DNA of 64,000 nt from Verrucomicrobiales bacterium (GCA_024233305.1 JACKPV010000023.1:248001-312000), one strand, 5' to 3'; numbered from the stretch's first letter, positions 6,599 to 14,171 are shown. Notes: generated from the letters alone by a model not told the origin. Numbers and translations are program-made.

Positions 6599-8848
6599 CT
6601 ACCGACGCCCCAGTGCATCCGATTGTATGACCTGAATTGGCGGCTTCAGGCCACGCTCTTCCTTCTCTTCGCCGTACAACGACCAACTGAGGATTCGCCT
6701 CCAGTCATAGGGAAGTGTCCCCGTGGCTGGTTGTTTCGGATTCGCACCAACCCCCACCTTGATGATGCATTGAATAGCTTTGAAGCGTCCTGTTTCGGGA
6801 ACCGTGGCCAGTATCTGGTTCAGGATGCCTTCGCTCTTGACCGCTGGGTCGAAGGCCTTCGGGTCGTACGCAGAGAATTCCGACTCTGCATTCCCTGTCA
6901 AAACATGAGTCAACGCGAATGTTGCAGGTCCGCTGACTCCGTTGAGCAGGATGATGTAGTGCCCTGGCCGCCCAAACGGATTAGGAAGGATCACCAAATG
7001 CCCAAACGTGTCAAACTGCTGATAGTCTGGTTCTGATTGACTGTGGAACGGAGCCATGACCGACTGAGTGTCCTCGAAAGCGTTCGATCTGAATCCGCGA
7101 AAGAGACGCTCTGGTGCAGCTTGTCCTTGCTCCTTGGCTTCCTCCGGGGGAACCTCGCGGTAGAAGACCCGCTTCGGAGTGCGTTTCGGGTCGCGTTTCG
7201 CAGTCGGTGAGACCTCTTTCACGGCAACGATCGCGTGTGGTTTGTTCGCTACATCAGATGCTGCGCTGAAGAGCTCATCCGGTGGCACGTTGTAGATGTG
7301 CCCAAGAATAAACTCTGTAAGAGGGTTCACATCGGGGGATGCGATAACAATGCAGTTCTTGTCTTCAAGTAGCGGCTCCAACTGGCTCACATATGCCTTG
7401 AGTTCTATTCGCTTCTGGCGGCCACCAGCAGAGACGAAGGAATACTCAGGTTGGTAGATTGGTGTCTCGATGGATGCGCGAATCTGGTGTTGATTGAAGA
7501 ACGACGCGAGTTCAGACGCAGCGCGCAGATCCCAATCACCGATCATCTCGCGGTCATGGTCTTCACTGTGCAACGCCGCCGTGAGAATTGACACCACGCC
7601 GGGGCGCCCCAACATCCGTTCCCAGAAGCGCTTTCTGGACCACTCCGCAAAATCCCCGTAAATCATGTCGCGCAGTCCCGCAGTCAGTTCACGCTCGAGC
7701 CGTTCCGGTCTCTCCCGGATGAAGACCATGTGTCGCTGTGCGCGAATGTCAAATGCGAGATCCTCTGGGATTGCCCCTTCTGCGTCCTGCACCGTTATGG
7801 GGATCACATTCATGCCTCGCGCGTGCGCGTAACCGAGCCAGAAGTAGGACATGGGATGACAGTCGTTCCCTGTTCGGACGATCAAGCAGTACGACGCATC
7901 GACCTGAGAAATCACCTGGCTGAAGTCCTTCTTCGGATCAATATAGTCTGGCTTGTGGAGGTCCTTGACGATTCTGTAGTAGTCTTCAATCACCTTGCGC
8001 GTAGCAGCACCACCACTGATTTCATCGTATATTCGTCCAATTGCCGTCCCGACATTCGACCGGACATGGTCGCCGAAGGCAAGAGAGATGTCTCTCGACC
8101 GGCCCTCTTCGTCGGCTTGCTTGGGTTCGGCAAACCCACGGGAAGAGGCAGACTGTTCATAGAAGGCCACTCTGTTGCGTTCTCCGACTACGCGCTCCCG
8201 TTCAGACCTCTGCCATATCTTCTTTGAAAGGACGAAGTCCGTCAGCTTGATCGGAAGCAGATTCGGGTAGGCGAAGCTCGGTGCACCGAAGTAGTCTGCC
8301 GTCGCCTTCCCAAAACACTTGTCATCAGTGTCCTGGTAGATCAGGATCACTTTGTGATTCACGCCGTATGCGAGGCCCAGCTCGTAGAATACGTTGGCAT
8401 TGGGAAGGGAGATGTCGGCAACGACGAAGTCGGACTGTTGGAGTCGCTTGCAGATTCCTTCGCAGATGATGATGCCGGGGCGCCGGACTTCCTCTGCGGT
8501 GTTCAGTTCCATTGTCCCATGGGGAATGTGGCGTGACTCTTCCGGTTGTGCCGGGGTGGAGTTGCTGCGGTAGTGGAACTCGAAGTAGGGCAGCAGCGAG
8601 TTACGAATGAATACCTTGAGGTTATTGCGGAATGGCGTCACGAGGAAGCCGCAGCAGCAGTCGCGAGCGTGCCTGTTCGCCATTTCTCGCGTGATGCTGT
8701 CCGAGTAAACGCATCCCTTTCCCGTCATGAAACAGGGATCAACCCGGCTATGGGGTTCCTCCCGCATTACGCGGGTACGGAATTCGGTCGCGTCACCCGC
8801 GATCTCGTGACGCGCAGAAAAGAGGTCAAGATCTGCTTCTGACGGCAT
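6599..8848 (-). CDS. Multidomain protein with nucleoside-deoxyribosyltransferase/TIR-like motif (cassette 4)
   Basis: A 749-aa cytosolic protein. Residues 36-75 hold several Cys (DPCF, GKGC, DCCCGFLVTPF). Residues 140-172 read FVVADISLPNANVFYELGLA, the hallmark of the nucleoside 2-deoxyribosyltransferase/TIR-like fold, with E156 in the catalytic position. A second segment of similar layout lies at about 310-355 (VDASYCLIVRTG ... YFWLGYAHARGMNVIPI). A third, unrecognised module covers about 435-520 (LLEDKNCIVIASPDVNPLTEF), and the end has FGHLVILPNPFG. Many bacterial effectors with this fold cleave nucleotides or NAD, so a defence role is plausible but not shown. It is the sole gene of a 2.4-kb integron cassette and starts about 50 bases after the border. 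Confidence 0.7.
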   Translation of the reverse strand: MPSEADLDLFSARHEIAGDATEFRTRVMREEPHSRVDPCFMTGKGCVYSDSITREMANRHARDCCCGFLVTPFRNNLKVFIRNSLLPYFEFHYRSNSTPAQPEESRHIPHGTMELNTAEEVRRPGIIICEGICKRLQQSDFVVADISLPNANVFYELGLAYGVNHKVILIYQDTDDKCFGKATADYFGAPSFAYPNLLPIKLTDFVLSKKIWQRSERERVVGERNRVAFYEQSASSRGFAEPKQADEEGRSRDISLAFGDHVRSNVGTAIGRIYDEISGGAATRKVIEDYYRIVKDLHKPDYIDPKKDFSQVISQVDASYCLIVRTGNDCHPMSYFWLGYAHARGMNVIPITVQDAEGAIPEDLAFDIRAQRHMVFIRERPERLERELTAGLRDMIYGDFAEWSRKRFWERMLGRPGVVSILTAALHSEDHDREMIGDWDLRAASELASFFNQHQIRASIETPIYQPEYSFVSAGGRQKRIELKAYVSQLEPLLEDKNCIVIASPDVNPLTEFILGHIYNVPPDELFSAASDVANKPHAIVAVKEVSPTAKRDPKRTPKRVFYREVPPEEAKEQGQAAPERLFRGFRSNAFEDTQSVMAPFHSQSEPDYQQFDTFGHLVILPNPFGRPGHYIILLNGVSGPATFALTHVLTGNAESEFSAYDPKAFDPAVKSEGILNQILATVPETGRFKAIQCIIKVGVGANPKQPATGTLPYDWRRILSWSLYGEEKEERGLKPPIQVIQSDALGRR

Positions 8849-8896
8849 TGCTGTATCCCTTCTGTTCGAGCTTCTCCGTTCGTGTCTCTATGGCAC

Positions 8897-9024
8897 TGCC
8901 AACGTCAGAGCTCACCCACTGGAGGGGCGTGATGGCGCGTTGAATCGGTCAATTGGGCTTGAATTTCTCATCAGCAGTCGTCGGCTCGGGAGCCCCTCCT
9001 GTGGGGTGCAGCGTCTTGTTGGAC
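8897..9024 (-). other. attC recombination site, cassette 3
   Basis: A 128-bp site with the cores GTCCAAC (minus strand, 9024-9018) and GTTGGCA (8903-8897). Arms at 8910-8928 and 8992-9012 pair (CACCC, GGAGGGGC and the complements) with a few unpaired bases, as in folded attC. The site overlaps the last codons of the 116-aa gene at 8949-9299. Confidence 0.85.
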
Positions 9025-9299
9025 TCTTGTTTATTTTCCGGGGCGCTAAAGTTGCCCGACAGTGCCTTGGCGATTACACCCCAAATCGAATCCTTGCTTG
9101 TCGGTGTCTGCATAAGGCCGAGTGGCACGGCAAACATGACTACCAAGATGCCGACGAGATATACGCGAATAACCCATCGTGCCTCTCTGGGCGAAAACAC
9201 CTCCATTGGAACTTCTGTCCCAGGAAAGGGTTTGAAGGACCCCTTCGCATCTTCCCCCTTTTTGTTCTGGGGACTACTTGGTTGGGAGCGTTTAGCCAT
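8949..9299 (-). CDS. Small single-span membrane protein (cassette 3, third gene)
   Basis: A 116-aa protein of no recognised family. It has a hydrophilic N-terminus rich in Ser/Pro/Lys, a WVIRVYLVGILVVMFAV membrane span at about 45-61, and a polar C-terminus. The start ATG overlaps the symporter stop (ATGGCTAA at 9299-9292), so the two are translationally coupled. The last roughly 25 residues (from SNKTLHPTGGAPEP on) are encoded by the attC site itself, a usual feature of cassette genes whose natural end was replaced. It may assist the transporter; no direct evidence. Confidence 0.65.
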   Translation of the reverse strand: MAKRSQPSSPQNKKGEDAKGSFKPFPGTEVPMEVFSPREARWVIRVYLVGILVVMFAVPLGLMQTPTSKDSIWGVIAKALSGNFSAPENKQESNKTLHPTGGAPEPTTADEKFKPN

Positions 9300-10752
9300 G
9301 AGTTTGGGGACTTCTGGGATTAATGGCTTGAAAGACGGCAATAGTGAGACCAATAGCCAAATAGAGGTATAGCTCGACTCGTATCCCGCCGAAAGCACTT
9401 GGAGTCACACGGAATAGCGCAAGTAAGAAGATAAAGATCGAGGATACGGACAAAGCAACAAGCCACCCTCGGGCCACCTTAGACCTCACAGTAACCGAGT
9501 AGACTATCGGCAGTAGAAACGAGGTTCCGATAAATGAATTCACGGAAAACAGAATGAGCGACTCAAATGAAGTTTGCGCAAGCAATAGCGCTACAATAGC
9601 TACGAAAATCGAAGTTAACTTAACCAAAAGCCGGGCCTGAGGATTCCGCTCTATTGAACCGCGGCTGATTGATGAACCCCATTCGGTTCCGACGGCAAGA
9701 AGCTGACTATCTGAAGTGGACATAGCTGCAGCCACCACGCCAATAATAAACAGTGCATGAAAAGCAGGGGGCACGTCGCCGGAGAGCAAGTTCACCAAAA
9801 AGTCATTGCTTTCCCCTGACACCACAACGCCCCGAAGCCCAATGAAAATTGCAGGCACAATCACGAGAATGGCGAAAATCGCAAGGCCAACAGTCGCTCG
9901 AACAAACGTCGTGTCAGTTCGTGCTACGAGAACTCTGGTAGCCAACTGCGGCTGAACATAGGGCATGAGTGAGATTGAAACAAAACTGATCACCAAGAAC
10001 TGCCACGAAAGCACTCCAGCAGGACCTGGAGTGGACATCAACGCGGGGGATGCCTCAGCGGCATCGGTGAAAATCTTCGACACGCCACCGGCACCTTGAA
10101 TGGCGAAAATCGCTACTGCCCAAGCGGCTACGAGAAGAACTATGCCTTGTATTGCATCGGTGACGAAGATCGCTCTTATTCCGCCAAAGGTGGAATATAG
10201 AAGCATCAAGACGACAATGATTAGCGACCAGAATAAGTGCGTCTCGCCGACCGGGATTGCCGACTGGAAAAGGACTGAAGCACCCTTGATCTGAATTGTT
10301 ACATAGGGAATCAAAAAGACGGTTGTGGCCAGCGCATAGAACAGTATCACCCCACGCCCATGGCCACTTCTCTTGATTAGCTCCGCAAGATTCATAGGCA
10401 GTCCGTCGTTCCCGGACTGAGTTGCTGCGCCATTCCCGAACCTTCGAGCTACTTCACGCAGGCGTAATCCGAAGAACAACAACAAGCCAGCGAGGCAAAC
10501 GTCAGTGACTCCAAGAAAAATCCACGCTCCGATACCATGCGCCTTGAAAAAACCTGGCATCCCTTGAAGGGTAAAGGTGCTGAACAGAGTGGCGGAGATA
10601 CCAAGGAACGCCAGAAAGACCCCGATATTGCCTCCGGCAAAAAGGAACTCAGATGGGTTGCTGCTGGCTGCCTTGCTCCTCCAGCAGAACAGCGCGTATC
10701 CGACCATAAAGGTTAGATACACAACCGAGAAGATAATCAGGAAATTAGTCAT
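9292..10752 (-). CDS. Sodium:solute symporter, SSS family (cassette 3)
   Basis: A 486-aa integral membrane protein with about 12-13 hydrophobic segments. The family (PF00474) uses the sodium gradient to import small solutes. Typical segments are present: GGNIGVFLAFLGISATLFST, then LYSTFGGIRAIFVTDAIQGIVLL and VVAAAMSTSDSQLLAVGTEW. The ATG at 10752 is chosen because hydrophobic sequence begins there and it sits 13 bases after the stop of the 68-aa gene. The substrate cannot be read from the sequence. The gene looks more AT-rich than its chromosomal neighbours, in line with acquisition on a cassette. Confidence 0.88.
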   Translation of the reverse strand: MTNFLIIFSVVYLTFMVGYALFCWRSKAASSNPSEFLFAGGNIGVFLAFLGISATLFSTFTLQGMPGFFKAHGIGAWIFLGVTDVCLAGLLLFFGLRLREVARRFGNGAATQSGNDGLPMNLAELIKRSGHGRGVILFYALATTVFLIPYVTIQIKGASVLFQSAIPVGETHLFWSLIIVVLMLLYSTFGGIRAIFVTDAIQGIVLLVAAWAVAIFAIQGAGGVSKIFTDAAEASPALMSTPGPAGVLSWQFLVISFVSISLMPYVQPQLATRVLVARTDTTFVRATVGLAIFAILVIVPAIFIGLRGVVVSGESNDFLVNLLSGDVPPAFHALFIIGVVAAAMSTSDSQLLAVGTEWGSSISRGSIERNPQARLLVKLTSIFVAIVALLLAQTSFESLILFSVNSFIGTSFLLPIVYSVTVRSKVARGWLVALSVSSIFIFLLALFRVTPSAFGGIRVELYLYLAIGLTIAVFQAINPRSPQTHG

Positions 10753-10765
10753 TGTGCGATTCGTT

Positions 10766-10972
10766 TTATCTGTTACTAGACCGCAGCAATCGGATGGCCT
10801 CAACTACGATTATGGCTGCGACAACGATTGAGGCAGCAAGGGAAAGTAGAAGCTCCTTAGGCATTCCGAAGAGACCGGGGTCGAATTTGGTGCCAGAATG
10901 GCAGAGTGAGTAGACGAGAACGCCTGCGAATACAAGGACGCAGACAATGGGTAGATGTATTGATGGTTTCAT
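10766..10972 (-). CDS. Small two-span membrane protein before the symporter (DUF3311-like)
   Basis: The 68-aa protein has two membrane spans (about residues 6-25 and 42-62) and a linker with the motif FDPGLFGMPKELL. Small subunits of this build (DUF3311 and relatives) often precede SSS symporters such as monocarboxylate transporters, so it is likely an accessory subunit. It is the first gene of the three-gene cassette and begins 17 bases after the cassette border. Confidence 0.65.
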   Translation of the reverse strand: MKPSIHLPIVCVLVFAGVLVYSLCHSGTKFDPGLFGMPKELLLSLAASIVVAAIIVVEAIRLLRSSNR

Positions 10973-10982
10973 AGTTCTTTTC

Positions 10983-11108
10983 GTCCAACGTCAAAAGTGA
11001 GGCACCGCTGACCGGCAGCGACGCCGCGCTGTTGTGGAGTGTATCGAACTGTCGGTCATGTCTCAACTGCTCAGCGGGTCAGCGGTTGCCTCCACTGACT
11101 GGTTGGGG
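10983..11108 (-). other. attC recombination site, cassette 2
   Basis: A 126-bp site with the cores CCCCAAC (minus strand, 11108-11102) and GTTGGAC (10989-10983), the second matching the GTTRRRY consensus exactly. The arms GTGAGGCACCGCTGACC (10997-11013) and GGTCAGCGGTTGCCTCCAC (11077-11095) pair with two extrahelical bases. Confidence 0.87.
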
Positions 11109-11134
11109 CTCTTCTGCTCACTTCAAGTTCTTCT

Positions 11135-11620
11135 TTATGGTCTCCCACTGGTCTCGGAATGGTTCGAGATCCTTCTCCAGTATGGCGGAATGAAGGGAGT
11201 CCCACTTCTTCGGGCGGATGCCCTTGTGCTTCGCGAGGTACGACTGTGATGGGCAACGAGCATGTCCCTGAAACGCATCCACGGGAGGATGTAGAAATGG
11301 TCGTTCCCGTCTTCGTCAATCCTGACGAAGACCATCATGAGGCGGCGGACCGGGCAGGGCTTCTTCTCTCCGACAAGCTGTTTCTTTCCGTTGAACGTGA
11401 TGTCGCAGTACAGCGAGATGTTGCCGAACTGCCAGGAAGGGCCACGACTGGCTTTCACCTGGACTGAGACATGGCGTCCAGTCTCATCGGACGCGATGAT
11501 GTCATAATGCGGGACGTTGCCGGTGAAGGTGGTGGCGATGAGACGACGCCGCGAAAGCTCCGCCGCGACGAGGTATTCACCGGTCGCTCCGACGAGCTTA
11601 TTGTTACGTGCTGTTGTCAT
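11135..11620 (-). CDS. PD-(D/E)XK nuclease-like protein, apparently frameshifted (cassette 2)
   Basis: A 161-aa frame. The N-terminal 115 residues hold a nuclease-like core: E14 in GATGEYLVAAEL, YDII, and VQVK about a dozen residues later, as in PD-(D/E)XK endonucleases. From about residue 115 the frame becomes Ser/Arg-rich and implausible. A different frame continues with YLAKHKGIRPKKWDSLHSAI and ends at a TGA at 11118-11120, just before attC. A one-base deletion near 11243-11250 (or a sequencing error) explains this; the repaired gene would be 11118-11620. The ATG lies 11 bases after the cassette border. Confidence 0.68.
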   Translation of the reverse strand: MTTARNNKLVGATGEYLVAAELSRRRLIATTFTGNVPHYDIIASDETGRHVSVQVKASRGPSWQFGNISLYCDITFNGKKQLVGEKKPCPVRRLMMVFVRIDEDGNDHFYILPWMRFRDMLVAHHSRTSRSTRASARRSGTPFIPPYWRRISNHSETSGRP

Positions 11621-11631
11621 CTATCTTCATG

Positions 11632-11721
11632 CCCCAACGACTGAGCGCAGCCACGCCGAGCCCAGGGTCTCCGCTTTGGCCGAGGGCGCTACTCGGCGTG
11701 GGCTGGCGCGAGTGGTTAGCT
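11632..11721 (-). other. attC recombination site, cassette 1
   Basis: A 90-bp site with the cores AGCTAAC (minus strand, 11721-11715) and GTTGGGG (11638-11632). The ten-base arms CCACGCCGAG (11651-11660) and CTCGGCGTGG (11692-11701) pair perfectly. The first core is the complement of the cassette-1 opening at 12303-12309 and overlaps the stop codon of the 193-aa gene. Confidence 0.86.
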
Positions 11722-12297
11722 GGTCTCATCCAAGACAAACCCTATGGCGTTGTATGTCCATGCGGCTATCGCTCTTATCGCGTGCTTGATCTCCTGACTG
11801 TCGGAAGAACCGTCCTGGTCCGCAATTGTCATAAGCTTCATCTCCAAGAGAGCTCGCGGCTTTGTCAGGTCCAAATGAGCGACGCCTTCCTTGTTTGCTG
11901 TGTACTTGATCAGCTGGCGTGGAGTGTAAGTGCAAGCCAAGCCAGCACAGTCGGAATAGAGTCCTATCGCTCGATCTAAGAACTCTTCCGCAGTCACGCG
12001 TACCGACTCCCGCTCCGGTGTCCAACTGACTACAAAGCCGAACCATCCCCACATCGGCTTTCCTTCAAGGCTCCGGAGATCAACCTCGGATACATAAGCA
12101 TGAAGAGTCTTTCCCCTCTCCTCAGCGAATCGCAATAGGACTGGCATGTCGTTGTCAACAAGCAGGATGCGCAAGTAACCTGCGAGTTTCAGATACGCTG
12201 TCGTATGGCGATTCTTTGACTTCTCGTACTCCTCAGCAATCCACTCGCGATGGGTCCTAAGGACCCGCTCGAGTTCTGCGATGTGTTTGGGTGTCAT
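11716..12297 (-). CDS. Hypothetical protein of integron cassette 1
   Basis: A 193-aa soluble protein that I do not recognise. The start MTPKHIAELERVLRTHREWI is preferred because the longer frame upstream reads through attI. It has a charged helical N-terminus, a mixed middle (KPMWGWFGFVVSWTPERESV) and a helical end. It lies first in the array, nearest to attI, where expression is usually strongest and insertion most recent. Its stop codon lies in the attC core. Confidence 0.65.
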   Translation of the reverse strand: MTPKHIAELERVLRTHREWIAEEYEKSKNRHTTAYLKLAGYLRILLVDNDMPVLLRFAEERGKTLHAYVSEVDLRSLEGKPMWGWFGFVVSWTPERESVRVTAEEFLDRAIGLYSDCAGLACTYTPRQLIKYTANKEGVAHLDLTKPRALLEMKLMTIADQDGSSDSQEIKHAIRAIAAWTYNAIGFVLDETS

Positions 12298-12302
12298 GGA
12301 GC

Positions 12303-12543
12303 AGCTAACAAGTAATTCTGACTTTTTCCGATAACCTCCTAACCCGGATGATATCCGAAGGATCCGGCCGGTCTGCCGGGGCGACGAGGCTGCTGCTGGG
12401 CTTTCATGGGGGCATCCTGCGCATGGGGACGAGCAAAAGGCAAGCGTTGTCGTTGGCAGTTTGGGGGTTGCCAACGGGGCTCTGGCGTGGAAGCCTTCGG
12501 ATAACACTCTGCGTGCGGGTGATAGCCGAAAGATGTGATCGTC
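12303..12543 (-). promoter_or_regulatory. attI region and leader between intI and the first cassette
   Basis: The junction core AGCTAAC (12303-12309) reads GTTAGCT on the minus strand and marks the attI x cassette 1 border. The leader holds two imperfect direct repeats on the minus strand (CTTTCGGCTATCACCCG near 12515-12533 and CCTTCGGATATCATCCGG near 12343-12361). It also holds an inverted repeat CGTTGGCA/TGCCAACG (12451-12458, 12469-12476) that carries an integron core 7-mer. A clear sigma-70 promoter for the cassettes was not seen. Confidence 0.55.
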
Positions 12544-13971
12544 ATGCTCACGGTACCACCGAAGGTCTGGACATATTTTGAAGAGCGTTTGGAGCGTGCG
12601 GGCGTTCGTTCAAGCGACCGGGGCCCGTACCGGAAGTGGGTGCGATACTATTTGGATTTCTGCCACCGGTATGGCCACTCCGCGCGCTCAGGGGAAAGTC
12701 TGCCGCCGTTCGTGGCAAAGCTGGGTTCAAAGGGTCAGACAGCGGCCCAGCAGGAGCAGGCGGCGGAGGCCGTCAGACTCTTGATCGGCGGCAATGGCCG
12801 TCCGCGCGATGACCGGCAGGCAGCGGCCTGCGAGGATGGACCCCGCCCGGAGCAGGCAGTGGAGAAGGCCCCTCTGCCAAGGCAGCAGGTGTCGCAAACG
12901 TCCAGGAAACCGGGTCCGGAGGCGACTCCTGCACGGGGGATGGAGGACGGTGGCGTTCCCGAGGGAGGGGAAGAGGCGGGGGAGCGGTTGCGTCCGGGGC
13001 GCGGCGCGTCGTGGGAGACGGAATACCAGGCGCTTGAGGGTGCGATCAAGCTGCGGAACTACTCGAAGAAGACCCTCGCCACCTATCGGTCGTGGGTGCG
13101 GAAGCTTCAGGGGTTCGTGGACAGCAAGCCGCCGCAGGGCGTCAATGCGGAGGACGCGAAGGCCTTCCTGACGGATTTGGCGGTGCGCCATGGGGTGGCC
13201 GGTTCAACGCAGAACCAGGCCTTCAACGCGCTCCTGTTCTTCTACCGGCACGTGCTGGGGCGGGAGTTTGGGAAGCTCGATGGGGTGGTGCGGGCAAAGC
13301 GCCGGCCGTACGTGCCGGTCGTGCTTTCGCATCAGGAGGTGGCGGAGGTGCTGGGTCGACTCGAGGCGCCTTATCGATTGGTGGCGGGGTTGCTCTACGG
13401 TTGTGGTTTGCGGCTCAACGAGTGCCTGGAATTGCGCGTTCACTGTTTCAATCTGGACGCGATGCTCCTGACCGTGCATGACGGCAAAGGGCAGAAGGAC
13501 CGGTCCGTGCCGCTCCCGGCCCGGATTCTGCCGGACATCCGGGAGCAGTTGGAGGAGGTCCGGCGGATTCATCGCGGGGATATGAAGGCCGGCACGGCGG
13601 GAGTCTTCCTGCCCGGACAGTTGGAGAGGAAATACAAGAACGCGGCGCGGGAGTTCATCTGGCAGTGGTTCTTTCCGGCGGTGAGCTTGACCACCGTCCG
13701 ATCCACGGGCGAGCGTCGTCGCTATCACCTGCACGATTCCCAGGTGCAGAGCGCGGTGAAGCAGGCCGCGAATCGGGCCGGTGTCCCGAAGCGGGTCTCG
13801 CCGCATACGTTCCGTCATACGTTCGCCAGTCATCTGCTCCTGGCGAACTACGATCTCCAGACGATCCAGAAACTGCTCGGCCACAGCGATATCAAGACCA
13901 CGATGATCTATCTGCAAACCGTGCCAAGCCGGACCATCAAGGAGGCGAAGAGCCCGTTGGACATCGAATGA
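12544..13971 (+). CDS. intI: Integron integrase (tyrosine recombinase) with extra N-terminal domain
   Basis: The 475-aa protein keeps the full tyrosine-recombinase set: R290 (GLRLNE), K315 (DGKGQKDR), H421 and R424 (HTFRHTFASH), H447 (LGHSD) and Y456 (TTMIYLQ). The IntI-specific insert is present at about 370-405 (FIWQWFFPAVSLT, then ERRRYHLHDSQVQSAVK). The core-binding domain is at about 160-250. An additional SAM-like segment (residues 8-80, PYRKWVRYYLDFCHRYG) and a low-complexity linker precede it, making the protein about 140 residues longer than classic IntI. It is divergent from the cassettes, as in known integrons. GTG at 12535 is an alternative start. Confidence 0.88.
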   Translation: MLTVPPKVWTYFEERLERAGVRSSDRGPYRKWVRYYLDFCHRYGHSARSGESLPPFVAKLGSKGQTAAQQEQAAEAVRLLIGGNGRPRDDRQAAACEDGPRPEQAVEKAPLPRQQVSQTSRKPGPEATPARGMEDGGVPEGGEEAGERLRPGRGASWETEYQALEGAIKLRNYSKKTLATYRSWVRKLQGFVDSKPPQGVNAEDAKAFLTDLAVRHGVAGSTQNQAFNALLFFYRHVLGREFGKLDGVVRAKRRPYVPVVLSHQEVAEVLGRLEAPYRLVAGLLYGCGLRLNECLELRVHCFNLDAMLLTVHDGKGQKDRSVPLPARILPDIREQLEEVRRIHRGDMKAGTAGVFLPGQLERKYKNAAREFIWQWFFPAVSLTTVRSTGERRRYHLHDSQVQSAVKQAANRAGVPKRVSPHTFRHTFASHLLLANYDLQTIQKLLGHSDIKTTMIYLQTVPSRTIKEAKSPLDIE

Positions 13972-14070
13972 CCGTTGCCTGGCGCGAGAGGGACGGGAAC
14001 CCCCGATGATCCTCCCGCTTCCAAATCCTGGCTTCTGACTCATTAGTTCGAGCCTCCTCAATTCGACCGC

Positions 14071-14132
14071 GCCGGGGTCAGTCCTCACTATTGCAGGAGG
14101 GAGCGCCTGCAATAGTGAGGACTGACCCCGGC
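14071..14132. repeat. Perfect palindromic REP element
   Basis: A 27-base arm (14071-14097, beginning GCCGGGGTCAGTCCTCAC) is followed by an 8-base loop and the exact reverse complement (14106-14132). It lies between the integrase gene and the sulfatase start. It shares GGGGTCAGT with the REP ends that flank the RAYT remnant at 5.1-5.4 kb. It could act as a terminator or as a transposase target. Confidence 0.8.
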
Positions 14133-14171
14133 GTTGACCTGACACGGCCGAGCCGGCAGGGTTCTCCCACC

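Larger units (their letters stand above)
5412..13971. mobile_element. Chromosomal integron: intI, attI region and five cassettes
   Basis: An integron-type integrase (+ strand) lies next to an array of genes all on the minus strand that point away from it. They are separated by four attC-like sites. Cassette borders from the core sites are: cassette 1 11638-12308, cassette 2 10989-11637, cassette 3 8903-10988, cassette 4 6476-8902, and cassette 5 from 6475 to its interrupted end near 5413. Exact complementarity between each cassette's first bases and the first core of its own attC (AGCTAAC, CCCCAAC, GTCCAAC, TGCCAAC) is what circular cassette insertion would leave. The cassettes look more AT-rich than the flanking chromosome. 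Confidence 0.88.

Noticed and set aside
12339..12551. A 70-codon minus-strand frame with repeated FGYHP
   Set aside because: It lies across attI and the intI start; the repeat is better explained by direct DNA repeats in the leader.
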